Below are positions 1 through 8,280 of a stretch of DNA of 64,000 bases, in pieces (the stretch's first letter is position 1; the number at the start of each line of letters is the position of its first letter). The notes under the pieces were generated by a model. The model had not been told where the DNA came from. It saw only the letters and a list, made by a program, of their open reading frames with translations, and searched no databases. The stretch covers positions 2,046,001 to 2,110,000 of the forward strand of contig NZ_CP108356.1 of NCBI RefSeq assembly GCF_036237315.1, in the 5' to 3' direction. The position numbers were made by a program, and so were the translations under genes. The stretch comes from Streptomyces sp. NBC_01351. Lineage in GTDB: Bacteria; Actinomycetota; Actinomycetes; Streptomycetales; Streptomycetaceae.

Positions 1-2
1 TC

Positions 3-1436
3 AACGGTCTGGCCCGGAACGCGACGCTTCCCGATGACGTGGTGCTGCGCCTCCTGCCGTACCGCAGGAGCCTCAGCATCGCCTTGCGACGCGAGATCAC
101 GCCGTCGCCGGAGGTGTGCGAGGCGTTCATCGCGGCAGGAGAGGCGGAGGACCTCGCCCTCGCACACCGCCTGCCGGACTCCGTCGCCGCACGCCTCGCG
201 TGCCACCCGGACCCGGACGTCCGGTCCACGCGCGCGAGCCGCGACCATCCGGACGACGGTCGGCACGAACTCTTCCGCGCCGACCCCGACCCGGAGGTCC
301 GGGTGTCCCTCACCCGGAACCCGCTCGTGTCGCAGGAATCGCTCGCCGCACTGGCGGCCGACCCGGACGCCGACGTACGGCGGGCAGCCGCGACCGCCTG
401 GGCCGACCCGCCCGAGGACGCCCTCCGCGCGCTGCTCACCGACCCGGACCCGCGGGTGCGGTCCGCGGCCTGCACCCGGCGACCGCCCGCCGATCTCGGG
501 GCGGCGCTGCTCGCCGACCCGGCCACCCGGCGGTGCGCGGTCGGCCTGCTGGAGCTGGACCCGGAAACCGTCGCCCTCCTGGCCGCCGACCCGGACGAGG
601 AGATGCGCGAGCGCGTGGCACAGCACCCGGACCTCGGGGCGGAGCTGCGCGACGTACTCGCCCGGGACCCGAACCCCACCGTGCGCGGGGCGGTCTTCGC
701 ACGGGCGGACACCCCGCCGAAGCTGCGGGCGGAGATCCACGAGGGGCTACAGCCCGGCTACCTCCGGGCCCACGAGCAGCTGACCGACGCCGCCGAGGAC
801 GAAGACGACTTCCTCTGCTACATCACGGTCGTCGCGTCGCACATGGGCTCGTACCCCTGGGTGGCGGCCGATCCGCTCCCGTACGCGGACTCCCCCTACC
901 TGGGGGTGCGGCGCGCGGCTGCCGACAGCAAGGCCCTGCCCGTCGAGGGGCGCAGGAGGATGCTCGCCGACGAGGACGCGACCGTGCGCTTCCTGGCCTT
1001 CGGCGGGATGCCGGAGAAGGACCTCGCCGTGGCCGAGGACCTGGAAAGGCGGCACGTGCAGGGCAAGTTCCCGGGCCGGCCCGCCGACCGCGTCCGGTTC
1101 CCCGTCGAGACGCTGCGCCGCTTCGGAACCGACCCGTCCCCGCGCCTGCGCGTCCTGGCACTGCGGGATCCGGAGCTGCCGGCCGAGCTCGCCGAGCGGC
1201 TGGCGGCGGACGAGGACACGACCGTCCGCCGCGAGGTCGCCGGCTCCGGGCATCCCCGGCTGCCGCTCGCGGCGCTGCTGCGCCTGCTGGGCGACGCGGA
1301 AGGCGCTGTCGCCGAAGCGGCCGCGTCCTCGCCGATGCTGCCGGAGGCCGTGATGCGGACGCTGGTGGACCTCGCGGACGCGGCGGGCGGCCCTCCCCCG
1401 CCGTACCGGTGCGACTGCGACTGCGACTCCGCCTAG
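3..1436 (+). CDS. Leucine-rich-repeat-variant (LRV/HEAT-like) protein, 5' truncated
   Basis: The frame is open to the left edge, and the first visible residues (LARNATLPDDVVLRLL) already form a repeat unit, so the true start lies outside the window; the GTG at 39 is probably internal. The protein is a run of degenerate 24-29 residue helical units of the form L-x-x-DPDxxVRxxxA (for example LAADPDADVRRAAA and LLTDPDPRVRSAA), typical of LRV or HEAT-like solenoids, which usually bind protein partners. It ends in a short Asp/Cys-rich tail (CDCDCDSA). No signal peptide, membrane segment or catalytic motif is visible. It converges on the GntR gene. The family is clear; the function is unknown. Confidence 0.75.
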   Translation, partial: NGLARNATLPDDVVLRLLPYRRSLSIALRREITPSPEVCEAFIAAGEAEDLALAHRLPDSVAARLACHPDPDVRSTRASRDHPDDGRHELFRADPDPEVRVSLTRNPLVSQESLAALAADPDADVRRAAATAWADPPEDALRALLTDPDPRVRSAACTRRPPADLGAALLADPATRRCAVGLLELDPETVALLAADPDEEMRERVAQHPDLGAELRDVLARDPNPTVRGAVFARADTPPKLRAEIHEGLQPGYLRAHEQLTDAAEDEDDFLCYITVVASHMGSYPWVAADPLPYADSPYLGVRRAAADSKALPVEGRRRMLADEDATVRFLAFGGMPEKDLAVAEDLERRHVQGKFPGRPADRVRFPVETLRRFGTDPSPRLRVLALRDPELPAELAERLAADEDTTVRREVAGSGHPRLPLAALLRLLGDAEGAVAEAAASSPMLPEAVMRTLVDLADAAGGPPPPYRCDCDCDSA

Positions 1437-1452
1437 ACCGTTTTGCGGATCA

Positions 1453-1501
1453 GGCCGGTGCCCGCCGGTCCGGACGGGGCCGGGACGGCACCACACCGGC
1501 C
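1453..1501. terminator. Inverted repeat between convergent genes
   Basis: GGCCGGTG at 1453-1460 pairs exactly with CACCGGCC at 1494-1501, with GC-rich sequence between. It lies between the convergent LRV and GntR genes. A bidirectional terminator is plausible, but the 33-nt loop is long and there is no T tract. Confidence 0.35.
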
Positions 1502-1535
1502 CCGCCCGATCCGAAAGGAACGGCCTGGCCGGGCG

Positions 1536-2246
1536 TCAGATCCCCGAGCCCAGGCGGCCCGGCGTGCGGCCCACCGGTTCGTCGCGGCCCTGGGCCCAGA
1601 GGGAGCGGACGTGGCCGAGGTGGCGGGACATGCACTCCTCGGCCGCCTCCGCGTTGCCGCTGATCATCAGGTCGAGCAGCTCGATGTGCTCCTCGGCCGA
1701 GGAGACCAGCTTGCCGGCCTCGTCCAGCCCGGTCAGACCGTACAGTCGGGACCGCTTGCGCAGGTCGCCGACGGTTTCGACGAGGCGGTCGTTGCCCGCG
1801 AGGCCGAGCAGCGTCAAGTGGAAGCGGCGGTCCGCCTCCAGGTAACCGATGAGGTTGTGCTCGCGCGCGCTGGTGACGATCTCCTCGGCGATCGGTCGCA
1901 GTTCCTCCAGCTGCTCGGGCGTGGCGATCTTCGTGATCCGGCCGATGGTGGGGACCTCGATCATCGTGCGCAGCTCGGTGTACTGGTCCAGGTCGCGCTC
2001 GCTGACCTCGGTGATCCGGAACCCCTTGTTGCGGACGGGCTCCACCAGGCCCTCACGGGCCAGGTCGAGCATCGCCTCGCGCACGGGGGTGGCGGAGACG
2101 CCGAGTTCGGCGGCGAGGCCGGGGGCCGAGTAGACGCTGCCCGGGCGCAGTTCGCCCGCTATCAGGGCCGCCCGGAGGGCGTGGCCGACCTGGTCGCGCA
2201 GCCGTTCCTGGGCCTTGATGAGACTGTGCTGCTTCAGGTCACCCAT
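1536..2246 (-). CDS. GntR-family (FadR/FCD subfamily) transcriptional regulator
   Basis: A 236-residue regulator with an N-terminal winged helix-turn-helix (about residues 10-75, with GVSATPVREAMLDLAREGLV) followed by an all-helical FCD effector domain that contains metal/ligand-type histidines (RRFHLTLLGLAGN and EEHIELL). The ATG at 2246 follows a strong GGAGG; upstream in-frame codons lack one. It is the last gene of the hydroxyproline island, 57 bp after the ornithine-cyclodeaminase-like gene. Regulators of this type commonly control hydroxyproline genes, and the TACAATGTCAC motif just upstream recurs at two other island promoters, which suggests autoregulation and regulon control. The ligand is inferred, not shown. 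Confidence 0.9.
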   Translation of the reverse strand: MGDLKQHSLIKAQERLRDQVGHALRAALIAGELRPGSVYSAPGLAAELGVSATPVREAMLDLAREGLVEPVRNKGFRITEVSERDLDQYTELRTMIEVPTIGRITKIATPEQLEELRPIAEEIVTSAREHNLIGYLEADRRFHLTLLGLAGNDRLVETVGDLRKRSRLYGLTGLDEAGKLVSSAEEHIELLDLMISGNAEAAEECMSRHLGHVRSLWAQGRDEPVGRTPGRLGSGI

Positions 2247-2296
2247 TGCTTTTCCTCCGAGACGCCCGACACCCTCAGTGGGCAGAGGAACAGCGT

Positions 2297-2309
2297 ACAA
2301 TGTCACGTT
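2297..2309. promoter_or_regulatory. Candidate GntR operator, site 1
   Basis: ACAATGTCACGTT lies about 50 bp upstream of the GntR start and overlaps the stop codon of the preceding gene. The core TA(A/C)(A/T)ATGTCAC is shared with sites at 6476-6490 (opposite strand) and 9895-9909. Binding by the adjacent GntR is an inference from this recurrence. Confidence 0.45.
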
Positions 2310-3286
2310 GCGCTGCTCGCCCCGGCAGCCTCGAACAACGCGACCGCCACGGCAAGATCCTCCCAGGCCATGCCCACACTCTTGAAGAGCTGTGGACAAC
2401 TCTGCGACCTTCCCGGCGGCGGCATCCGGCCCGCCACCAGGTCGGCGAGGGTTCCGGTGATGTGACCGGGCCCGATTGTCCCCCAGCTACCGCTGGGGGT
2501 GCCCCCACCCTCCGCCTCCGGGACCAGCAGGTCCCCCGCCTCGCGCAGGGCCGCCGCGCGCGACTCCACGTACACCGCCGCCCGTCGCACGAGGGCGGTG
2601 TCCGTCTCCCGGGCCGTCGGCTCGTGCGAGCCGACGGCGACGACGGTGGCGCCCTGGCCGACGAGGCGCCCGTCGAAGAGCGGCTCGCGGGCGGTGGTGC
2701 AGCAGATGACCAGATCGGCGTCGGCCACGTCCTTCGCGGTGCCGGTACGGGCCCGTGGCCCCAGGCTACGGGCGTGCGCGGCGAGCCGCTCCGCACCCTC
2801 GGCGCCCCGCGCGACCACCACCACCTCGGCCAACTCCCGCACCGCGAGGGTCGCTTCGAGGTGTCCGTAAGCCTGCGGTCCGGAGCCGAAGAGCACCAGC
2901 CGCAGCGGCCGCCCGGCCGGAGCCAGGTGCCGCAGCGCCAGGGCGGAGACCGCCGGGGTGCGCAGGGTGGTCAGGGCCGCGCCGTCGAGCAGGGCGAGCG
3001 GACGCAGCGTCGGCCCGTCGAGCAGCAGGTAGGACCCGGTGATCCGGGGCAGCCCGCGGGCGGGGTTGCCGGGCGCCACCCCGACGATCTTCACCCCCGC
3101 GTACGAGGCGGACGCGGCGGGCATCAGCAACAGTTCGCCGCCGCCGGGTACGGCCAGGGCGCTGCGCTGCGGGCAGTTCTCGGGATCCAGTCCGGCCCGC
3201 AGTACGTCGGCCAAAGCGTCCGCGGTGGCGGCCGGGGTGAGCAGCCTGGCCATGCCCTCTCCGGACAATTGCGGGATTTCAGCCAC
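2303..3286 (-). CDS. Ornithine cyclodeaminase/mu-crystallin family protein, probable delta1-pyrroline-2-carboxylate reductase
   Basis: A 327-residue member of the ornithine cyclodeaminase/mu-crystallin family. The central Rossmann segment (LFGSGPQAYGHLEA) binds NAD(P)H, and the family signature LDGAALTTLRTPAVSALA is intact. In hydroxyproline gene clusters this family usually reduces delta1-pyrroline-2-carboxylate to L-proline, which fits here better than true ornithine cyclodeamination. The start chosen is the GTG at 3286, preceded by AGGGGGG; an internal ATG at 3253 is the alternative. It sits 198 bp after the second epimerase homologue, separated by hairpins, and 57 bp before the GntR gene, so it may form its own transcript with the regulator. 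Confidence 0.8.
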   Translation of the reverse strand: MAEIPQLSGEGMARLLTPAATADALADVLRAGLDPENCPQRSALAVPGGGELLLMPAASASYAGVKIVGVAPGNPARGLPRITGSYLLLDGPTLRPLALLDGAALTTLRTPAVSALALRHLAPAGRPLRLVLFGSGPQAYGHLEATLAVRELAEVVVVARGAEGAERLAAHARSLGPRARTGTAKDVADADLVICCTTAREPLFDGRLVGQGATVVAVGSHEPTARETDTALVRRAAVYVESRAAALREAGDLLVPEAEGGGTPSGSWGTIGPGHITGTLADLVAGRMPPPGRSQSCPQLFKSVGMAWEDLAVAVALFEAAGASSAT

Positions 3287-3417
3287 TGAACACCCCCCTA
3301 GCGTGACGGATCGTAAGCTTCTGACTGCGTAGCGAGAACCAAGCGCGCAAGTGAAGTCCCAGGGCGTGTCGTCCAATCCGGGCTGGTTTCAACCCGGCTG
3401 GCGCTGATCGCAGAAGA

Positions 3418-3442
3418 CTCAATCGTTCGCTGAGCGATTGAG
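3418..3442. terminator. Hairpin downstream of the epimerase genes
   Basis: CTCAATCG and CGATTGAG form a perfect 8-bp stem with a 9-nt loop, in the 198-bp gap (3287-3484) that follows the second epimerase homologue and precedes the ornithine-cyclodeaminase-like gene. It may terminate the epimerase transcript. The rest of the gap is less GC-rich than its surroundings and contains a second weak stem (CCGGG/CCCGG near 3380-3396). No gene was seen in it. Confidence 0.45.
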
Positions 3443-3484
3443 CAGCGTGAGCCAGGAATCCCGTTCCGTGGTGAGCGGGAGGAT

Positions 3485-4504
3485 TCAAAGCCGGAACCCC
3501 GTCCCGAGCGCGTCATTCGGGTCGACGCTAAAGGTGTGCTCACCGGTGCGGTACGCCGCCCCGGTGACCTCCGTGACCCCGTTCGGGAAGATCCGCCCGG
3601 TGAACACCGTGCCCAGCACCGACTCGTGCAGCAGGTCCTCCCCCGGGCCGAGCCGCCCGTCCTCCGCGAGCAGCGCGAGCCGCGTCGAGGTGCCGGAGCC
3701 GCAGGGCGAGCGGTCGATCTGCCCGTCGGCGAAGACGGTGACGTTGCGCTGGTGCGGCCCGAAGGGCGTGTCGGGCAGCTCCTCGTGGAAGATCACCCCG
3801 TAGACCCCGGACAGCAGCGGGCCGTCGGGGTGCCAGGTCGCGGGGTGCGTGGCCAGCGCGGCCCGGATCTCCACCCCGGCCCGTACCAGGTCCGCCAGTG
3901 CGGCGCGGGTGACGTCCAGGCCGAGGTCCCGGGCGCGGACGGACGCGTAACAGGCCCCGGCGTGCGCGATGTCCACCTCGGCGATCCCGAGCGTGGTGGC
4001 GACCGGCACCTTGCGGGCGCTCACCCGGGACGGGACGTTGCGGAAGGTGATGCCGGTGGTGCGCCCGCCGTCCCGGTGCACGGTCGCGGTGACCCGGCCG
4101 GAGGGGACGTCGATGCGCACGGCCACGTCCCCGTCGTCCGGGGCGGCGACCACACCGCTGTCCACGGCCCAGGCCCCGAGGGCCATGGTGCCGTGGCCGC
4201 ACGCGGTGGAGTAGCCGTCCTTGTGCCAGAACAGCACACCGAAGTGAGCGCCGTCGTCGTCGGCCGGGACGACGAACCCGCCGTACATCCCGGCGTGCCC
4301 GCGCGGCTCCTGCACGAGCAGCCGCCGTACGTCGTCCAGCGCGCCCCGGCGCGGAGCGGTCCCGGAGCCTCCCGGGCCGATGGCGGTGGCACAGCGCTCG
4401 GCGACGGTATCCCCGGGGACGGGCGGCAGGCCTTGAGCACGCGCGTCGACGATCCTGAAGGGCTCGCCGGCGGTGTGGTAGTCCACCGTGCGGACGGTGT
4501 TCAC
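3485..4504 (-). CDS. Proline racemase family protein (4-hydroxyproline epimerase-like), second copy
   Basis: A 339-residue proline racemase superfamily protein. Both catalytic cysteine motifs are present: ACGHG (first Cys) and SPCGSGTS (second Cys). A Cys/Cys pair argues for racemisation or epimerisation rather than trans-3-hydroxyproline dehydration, where the second Cys is normally Thr. The GTG start overlaps the stop of the upstream paralogue by 4 bp (GTGA), so the two are translationally coupled. It could be a proline racemase or an epimerase for another hydroxyproline isomer. The sequence alone does not separate these. Confidence 0.85.
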   Translation of the reverse strand: MNTVRTVDYHTAGEPFRIVDARAQGLPPVPGDTVAERCATAIGPGGSGTAPRRGALDDVRRLLVQEPRGHAGMYGGFVVPADDDGAHFGVLFWHKDGYSTACGHGTMALGAWAVDSGVVAAPDDGDVAVRIDVPSGRVTATVHRDGGRTTGITFRNVPSRVSARKVPVATTLGIAEVDIAHAGACYASVRARDLGLDVTRAALADLVRAGVEIRAALATHPATWHPDGPLLSGVYGVIFHEELPDTPFGPHQRNVTVFADGQIDRSPCGSGTSTRLALLAEDGRLGPGEDLLHESVLGTVFTGRIFPNGVTEVTGAAYRTGEHTFSVDPNDALGTGFRL

Positions 4505-5505
4505 AAGAGGAAGCCTCCGGGGAAGGGGTCGGTCGGGTCGAGGAAGTACTGGGCGGTGCCGGTGATCCAGGCCCGGCCGGTGACGGTGGGGACGAGGGCG
4601 GGGAGTCCGCCGACGGTGGTCTCGCCGACGAGCCGGCCGGTGAACTCGGTGCCGATGAAGGACTCGTTGACGAAGTCGGTGTCGAGGTCGAGCAGGCCGC
4701 GGGCGTGCAGCTGGGCCATGCGCGCGCTGGTGCCCGTACCGCAGGGCGAGCGGTCGAACCAGCCGGGGTGGATGGCCATGGCGTGCCGGGAGCGGCGGGC
4801 GTCGGAACCGGGGGCTGCGAGGTAGACGTGCTTGACCCCGGCGATGGAGGGGTTCTCGGGGTGGACGGGGCGGTCGTCGCCCGCGTTGATCGCGTCCATG
4901 ATCGAGAGGCCGGCGGCGATCAGGTCCTCCTTCCGGGCCCGGTCGAAGGGGAGCCCGAGGGCGTCGAGTTCGACGAAGGCGTAGAAGTTGCCTCCGTAGG
5001 CCAGGTCGTAGGTGACCGTGCCGAAGCCGGGGACCTCGGTCTTCAGGTCGAGGCCGACGCTGAAGCAGGGCACGTTGGTGAAGGTGACGGCGGTGGCCGC
5101 CCCGTCCTCGACGCGGACGTCCACGCTCACCAGCCCGGCCGGGGTGTCGAGCCGGACGGTGGTGACCGGCTCGACGGCCGGCACCATGCCCGTCTCGACC
5201 AGGACGGTGGCGACCCCGATGGTGCCGTGCCCGCACATGGGGAGCAGGCCCGACACCTCGATGTAGAGGACGCCGAAGTCGGCGTCCGGGCGGGTGGGGG
5301 GCTGCAGGATGGCGCCGCTCATCGCGGAGTGCCCGCGCGGCTCGTACATGAGCAGGGTCCGGACGTGGTCCATGTGCTCGATGAAGTGGAGCCGCTTCTC
5401 GGCCATGGTGGCGCCGGGGATCACCCCGACTCCCCCGGTGATCACCCGGGTCGGCATTCCCTCGGTGTGCGAGTCCACGGCGTGGTAGATGTGGCGGGTG
5501 CGCAT
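4501..5505 (-). CDS. 4-hydroxyproline 2-epimerase / proline racemase family protein, first copy
   Basis: A 334-residue proline racemase family enzyme that probably converts trans-4-hydroxy-L-proline to cis-4-hydroxy-D-proline. Catalytic motifs are LPMCGHGTIG and SPCGTGTSARMA, giving the paired cysteines of the two-base mechanism. The N-terminal DSHTEGMPTRVI and YEPRGHSAMSG signatures are typical. The ATG at 5505 has a G-rich Shine-Dalgarno (GGGGGGA). It lies 27 bp after the DapA-like gene and overlaps the next paralogue by 4 bp, so these three genes look like one operon. It would supply D-hydroxyproline to the nearby dehydrogenase. Confidence 0.87.
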   Translation of the reverse strand: MRTRHIYHAVDSHTEGMPTRVITGGVGVIPGATMAEKRLHFIEHMDHVRTLLMYEPRGHSAMSGAILQPPTRPDADFGVLYIEVSGLLPMCGHGTIGVATVLVETGMVPAVEPVTTVRLDTPAGLVSVDVRVEDGAATAVTFTNVPCFSVGLDLKTEVPGFGTVTYDLAYGGNFYAFVELDALGLPFDRARKEDLIAAGLSIMDAINAGDDRPVHPENPSIAGVKHVYLAAPGSDARRSRHAMAIHPGWFDRSPCGTGTSARMAQLHARGLLDLDTDFVNESFIGTEFTGRLVGETTVGGLPALVPTVTGRAWITGTAQYFLDPTDPFPGGFLL

Positions 5506-5532
5506 GGGTCCCCCCGGTCGGCTGGTCGTGGG

Positions 5533-6456
5533 TTAGTTGAGGCCCTCGGCGAGGGCCTTCTCGGTGGCGGCGCGGACGGCGGCCTCGATCTCCCCGGTGA
5601 GCGGGAAGCGCGGCGGGCGGGTGGCGCCGCCGGGGCGGCCGGCCAGGTCCATGGAGAGCTTGATGGCCTGGACGAACTCGGTCTTGGAGTCCCAGCGCAG
5701 CAGGGAGTGCAGGGACTTGTAGAGCGGCAGGGCAGTGGTGAGGTCTCCCGCGACGGCGGCCCGGTAGAGGGTGGCGCAGGACTGCGGGAGGGCGTTGGGG
5801 TAGCCGGCGATCCAGCCGACCGCGCCGGCGAGGGCGAGTTCGAGGAGGACGTCGTCGGCGCCGATGAGCAGGTCGAGACCGGGGGCGAGTTCGGCTATCT
5901 CGTAGGCGCGGCGCACGTCGCCGCTGAACTCCTTGACGGCGACAATGGAGCCGTCGGCGTGGAGCCGGGCGAGCAGGGCCGGGGTCAGGTCCACCTTGGT
6001 GTCGATGGGGTTGTTGTACGCGACGACGGGCAGCCCGGCGCCGGCGACCTCGGCGTAGTGGGCGCGTACGGTCTGCTCGTCGGCCCGGAAGGCGTTGGGC
6101 GGCAGGAGGAGGACCGAGCCCGCGCCGGCCTCGGCTGCCTGATCGGCCCAGCGCCGGGCTTCGGCACTGCCGTAGGCGGCGACGCCGGGCATGACGCGGG
6201 CGCCGTCGCCGGCGGCCTCGACGGCGGTACGGACGACGCGCGCCCGCTCCTCGTCGGTGAGGGTCTGGTACTCGCCGAGGGAGCCGTTGGGGACCACGCC
6301 GTCGCAGCCGTTGGCGATCAGCCAGGCCACGTGTTCGGCGTAGGCGTCGTAGTCGACACTGAGGTCCTCGCGCAGGGGAAGCGCGGTGGCGACCATGATG
6401 CCGTGCCAGGGGCGGGTGCGGGGCGGGATGGGCGCGGGGGTGTGCGCGTGGTTCAT
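5533..6456 (-). CDS. Dihydrodipicolinate synthase family protein, probable pyrroline-4-hydroxy-2-carboxylate deaminase
   Basis: A 307-residue DapA/NAL-superfamily TIM barrel. The Schiff-base lysine is in IVAVKEFSGD and the active-site tyrosine in VVAYNNP. In hydroxyproline clusters this family deaminates and dehydrates delta1-pyrroline-4-hydroxy-2-carboxylate to 2-oxoglutarate semialdehyde, the expected role here. I chose the ATG at 6456 because AGGGAG stands 8 nt upstream; an in-frame ATG 30 nt earlier has no such site. It leads the operon with the two epimerase homologues and has a candidate GntR operator about 20 bp upstream. The semialdehyde dehydrogenase needed for the next step is not in the window. 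Confidence 0.85.
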   Translation of the reverse strand: MNHAHTPAPIPPRTRPWHGIMVATALPLREDLSVDYDAYAEHVAWLIANGCDGVVPNGSLGEYQTLTDEERARVVRTAVEAAGDGARVMPGVAAYGSAEARRWADQAAEAGAGSVLLLPPNAFRADEQTVRAHYAEVAGAGLPVVAYNNPIDTKVDLTPALLARLHADGSIVAVKEFSGDVRRAYEIAELAPGLDLLIGADDVLLELALAGAVGWIAGYPNALPQSCATLYRAAVAGDLTTALPLYKSLHSLLRWDSKTEFVQAIKLSMDLAGRPGGATRPPRFPLTGEIEAAVRAATEKALAEGLN

Positions 6457-6475
6457 GGATGAGCTCCCTAGAGTG

Positions 6476-6490
6476 ATGTGTGACATTTTA
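6476..6490. promoter_or_regulatory. Candidate GntR operator, site 2
   Basis: On the minus strand this reads TAAAATGTCACACAT, upstream of the DapA-like gene. It is a near-palindrome (ATGT-GTG-ACAT on the plus strand) and shares TA(A/C)(A/T)ATGTCAC with the sites near 2300 and 9900. Confidence 0.5.
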
Positions 6491-6531
6491 CTAGTGGGTG
6501 TGAGGTGGCCACAAGGGCCCGGCGGGGCGGA

Positions 6532-7944
6532 TCAGCCGTCGGTGGGGGGAAGTTCCGCGAGGTGGCGCAGCGGGACCGGGCAGGAGAAGGGGCGCCGGTC
6601 GGGGGCAGGGTCCTCCCCCGCTAGGGCGGCGACGGCGGGCCCGCACATCCGGCCCTGGCACCAGCCCATGCCGGCCCGGGTGAGGAGTTTGACCGTACGG
6701 GCGTCCCGCGCGCCGAGCTCCTCGGCGGCCTCCCGGATCCGGCCTGCCGGGACCTCCTCGCAGCGGCACACGAGGGCGTCGTCGGGGAGCCACCCGGTCC
6801 AGCCGGCACCCGGGCGGTGGGCGGCGGCCATCGCGTCGGCGAATGCGCGGAGCCGCGCGCGGGCCCGGGTGAGGGCGGCGGGGGCGGGTCGGCCGGCGGC
6901 CGTGTGGGCGGCGATCTCGCCCTCGGTGAGGGCCAGTTGGGCGCCGCCGATGCCGCCGGTCTCCCCTGCGGAGAGGATGCCGGGCACGGAGGTGCGGCCC
7001 GCGGCGTCCAGGTCGAGGGCGACCGTGCCGTCGGGGCTGCGGCGGGTGGCGCAGCCGAGTCCGGTGGCGAGTTCCAGCTGGGGGACGAGCCCGTGGCCGA
7101 CGGCGAGGGCGTCGCAGGGGATCCTGCGGGCGGTGCCGGGCAGCGGACGCCAGTCCCGGTCGAGCCGGGCCACGGTGACGGCCTCGACCCGGTCGGTGCC
7201 GTGCGCCTCGGTCACCGCGTGCCGGGTGAGGAGCCGGACGTGGTGCCGGGCGAGGGCTCCGCCGTGCGTGACGGCCTCGACGAGCTTGCCGGGGTTGCGC
7301 AGCAGGGCGGGGAGGTGGCCGGCGTACGCGGTGTACGCGCCGGCCTCCACCACGGCGGGGACGGTGGCTCCGGCGGCGGAGAGCGAGCCGGCCACGGCGA
7401 GCAGCAGCGGGCCGCTTCCGGCGACGACCACCCGCTTGCCGGGGAGGACGAGCCCGGCCTTGAGCATGGCCTGGGCCCCGCCGGCTCCGACGACCCCGGG
7501 GAGGGTCCAGCCGGGGAAGGGGAGTTGGCGCTCGTAGGCGCCGGTGGCGAGGAGGACGGCGGTGGCGTGGACGGTGGCCGCCGATTCCTCGGGGCCGGCC
7601 ACGGCGTGCAGGGTCCAGGTGTCGCCGCCCGGGACCACCGTCCATACGTGGTGGAGCGGGAGGTACGTGATCCGGCCCGCCGAGATGTGGGCCCGCAGGG
7701 CGGCTTCGCGGCGCGCGAAGTGGCCCCAGCCGTGGTGCAGGGCCTCGGGGCGGGCCGCACCCAGGGCGGGCGCGGGGTGGCGGTAGTACTGGCCGCCGGG
7801 CAGCTCCCCCGCGTCGAGGAGGGTGACGCGCAGGCCCAGGTCGGCGGCGGTGACGGCGGCCGCGAGGCCGGCGGGGCCGGCGCCGACGACGGCGAGGTCG
7901 GCCGGGCCCGCCGGCGCGGGGGACTCAGACAGCGAGGTCGGCAT
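6532..7944 (-). CDS. FAD-dependent oxidoreductase with C-terminal [2Fe-2S] domain (HcnB-like D-hydroxyproline dehydrogenase subunit)
   Basis: A 470-residue flavoprotein. The N-terminal VVGAGPAGLAAAV is a dinucleotide-binding motif and a second one (VVVAGSGPLLLAVAG) follows in the middle. The C-terminal BFD-like region has the cysteine set CRCEE...GMGWCQGRMCG, which binds a [2Fe-2S] cluster. This layout matches HcnB/OoxA-type subunits of cyanide synthase, opine oxidase and D-hydroxyproline dehydrogenase. With the small ferredoxin-like gene that overlaps it by 20 bp and the DadA-like gene upstream, it completes a three-subunit dehydrogenase. The ATG at 7944 has GGAGGG in front. Confidence 0.87.
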   Translation of the reverse strand: MPTSLSESPAPAGPADLAVVGAGPAGLAAAVTAADLGLRVTLLDAGELPGGQYYRHPAPALGAARPEALHHGWGHFARREAALRAHISAGRITYLPLHHVWTVVPGGDTWTLHAVAGPEESAATVHATAVLLATGAYERQLPFPGWTLPGVVGAGGAQAMLKAGLVLPGKRVVVAGSGPLLLAVAGSLSAAGATVPAVVEAGAYTAYAGHLPALLRNPGKLVEAVTHGGALARHHVRLLTRHAVTEAHGTDRVEAVTVARLDRDWRPLPGTARRIPCDALAVGHGLVPQLELATGLGCATRRSPDGTVALDLDAAGRTSVPGILSAGETGGIGGAQLALTEGEIAAHTAAGRPAPAALTRARARLRAFADAMAAAHRPGAGWTGWLPDDALVCRCEEVPAGRIREAAEELGARDARTVKLLTRAGMGWCQGRMCGPAVAALAGEDPAPDRRPFSCPVPLRHLAELPPTDG

Positions 7945-8236
7945 GGCCGGTTCCCTCCTGGGTGGTGACGGAGTCGCCCTCGCGGGCGGGGACCAGGCAG
8001 GCGCGCTGGTTCGGGCGGCCGTTGACGGTGACGAGGCAGTCGTAGCAGCTGCCGATCCCGCAGAAGGCGCCGCGCGGGGCGCCGGTGTCACGGGTGGTCC
8101 GCCAGGCGAGGATGCCGGCCGACCAGAGGACGGCGGCGATGGACTGGCCTGCCTGCGCGGGCAGTTCGCGGCCGTCGAAGCCGATGGTGTAGGCGGCCGA
8201 AGGGGTGCCGCCGACCAGGGAGCGGGGGGTGCGCAT
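7925..8236 (-). CDS. (2Fe-2S)-binding protein (HcnA-like dehydrogenase subunit)
   Basis: A 103-residue ferredoxin-like protein. The cluster ligands appear as CGIGSCYDC followed by a distal RAC, the usual plant-type [2Fe-2S] spacing in HcnA-like subunits. It overlaps the flavoprotein gene downstream by 20 bp, indicating translational coupling. The ATG at 8236 is preceded by GAGGAGG. The open frame runs further upstream through a GC-rich tandem repeat, but that extension is Pro/Gly/Thr-rich, unlike any ferredoxin, and is better read as untranslated leader. It likely passes electrons between the two flavin subunits. Confidence 0.87.
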   Translation of the reverse strand: MRTPRSLVGGTPSAAYTIGFDGRELPAQAGQSIAAVLWSAGILAWRTTRDTGAPRGAFCGIGSCYDCLVTVNGRPNQRACLVPAREGDSVTTQEGTGHADLAV

Positions 8237-8280
8237 CAGGGGGTCCTCCTCGGGGGACTGGAAAGGGGTCGGTGCGGTGT

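Noticed and set aside
3279..3488. Small minus-strand gene between the epimerase homologue and the cyclodeaminase-like gene
   Set aside because: There is no ribosome binding site and no family resemblance; hairpins occupy the region.
3485..4504. trans-3-hydroxyproline dehydratase
   Set aside because: The second active-site position is Cys (SPCGSGTS), not the Thr expected for dehydratases.
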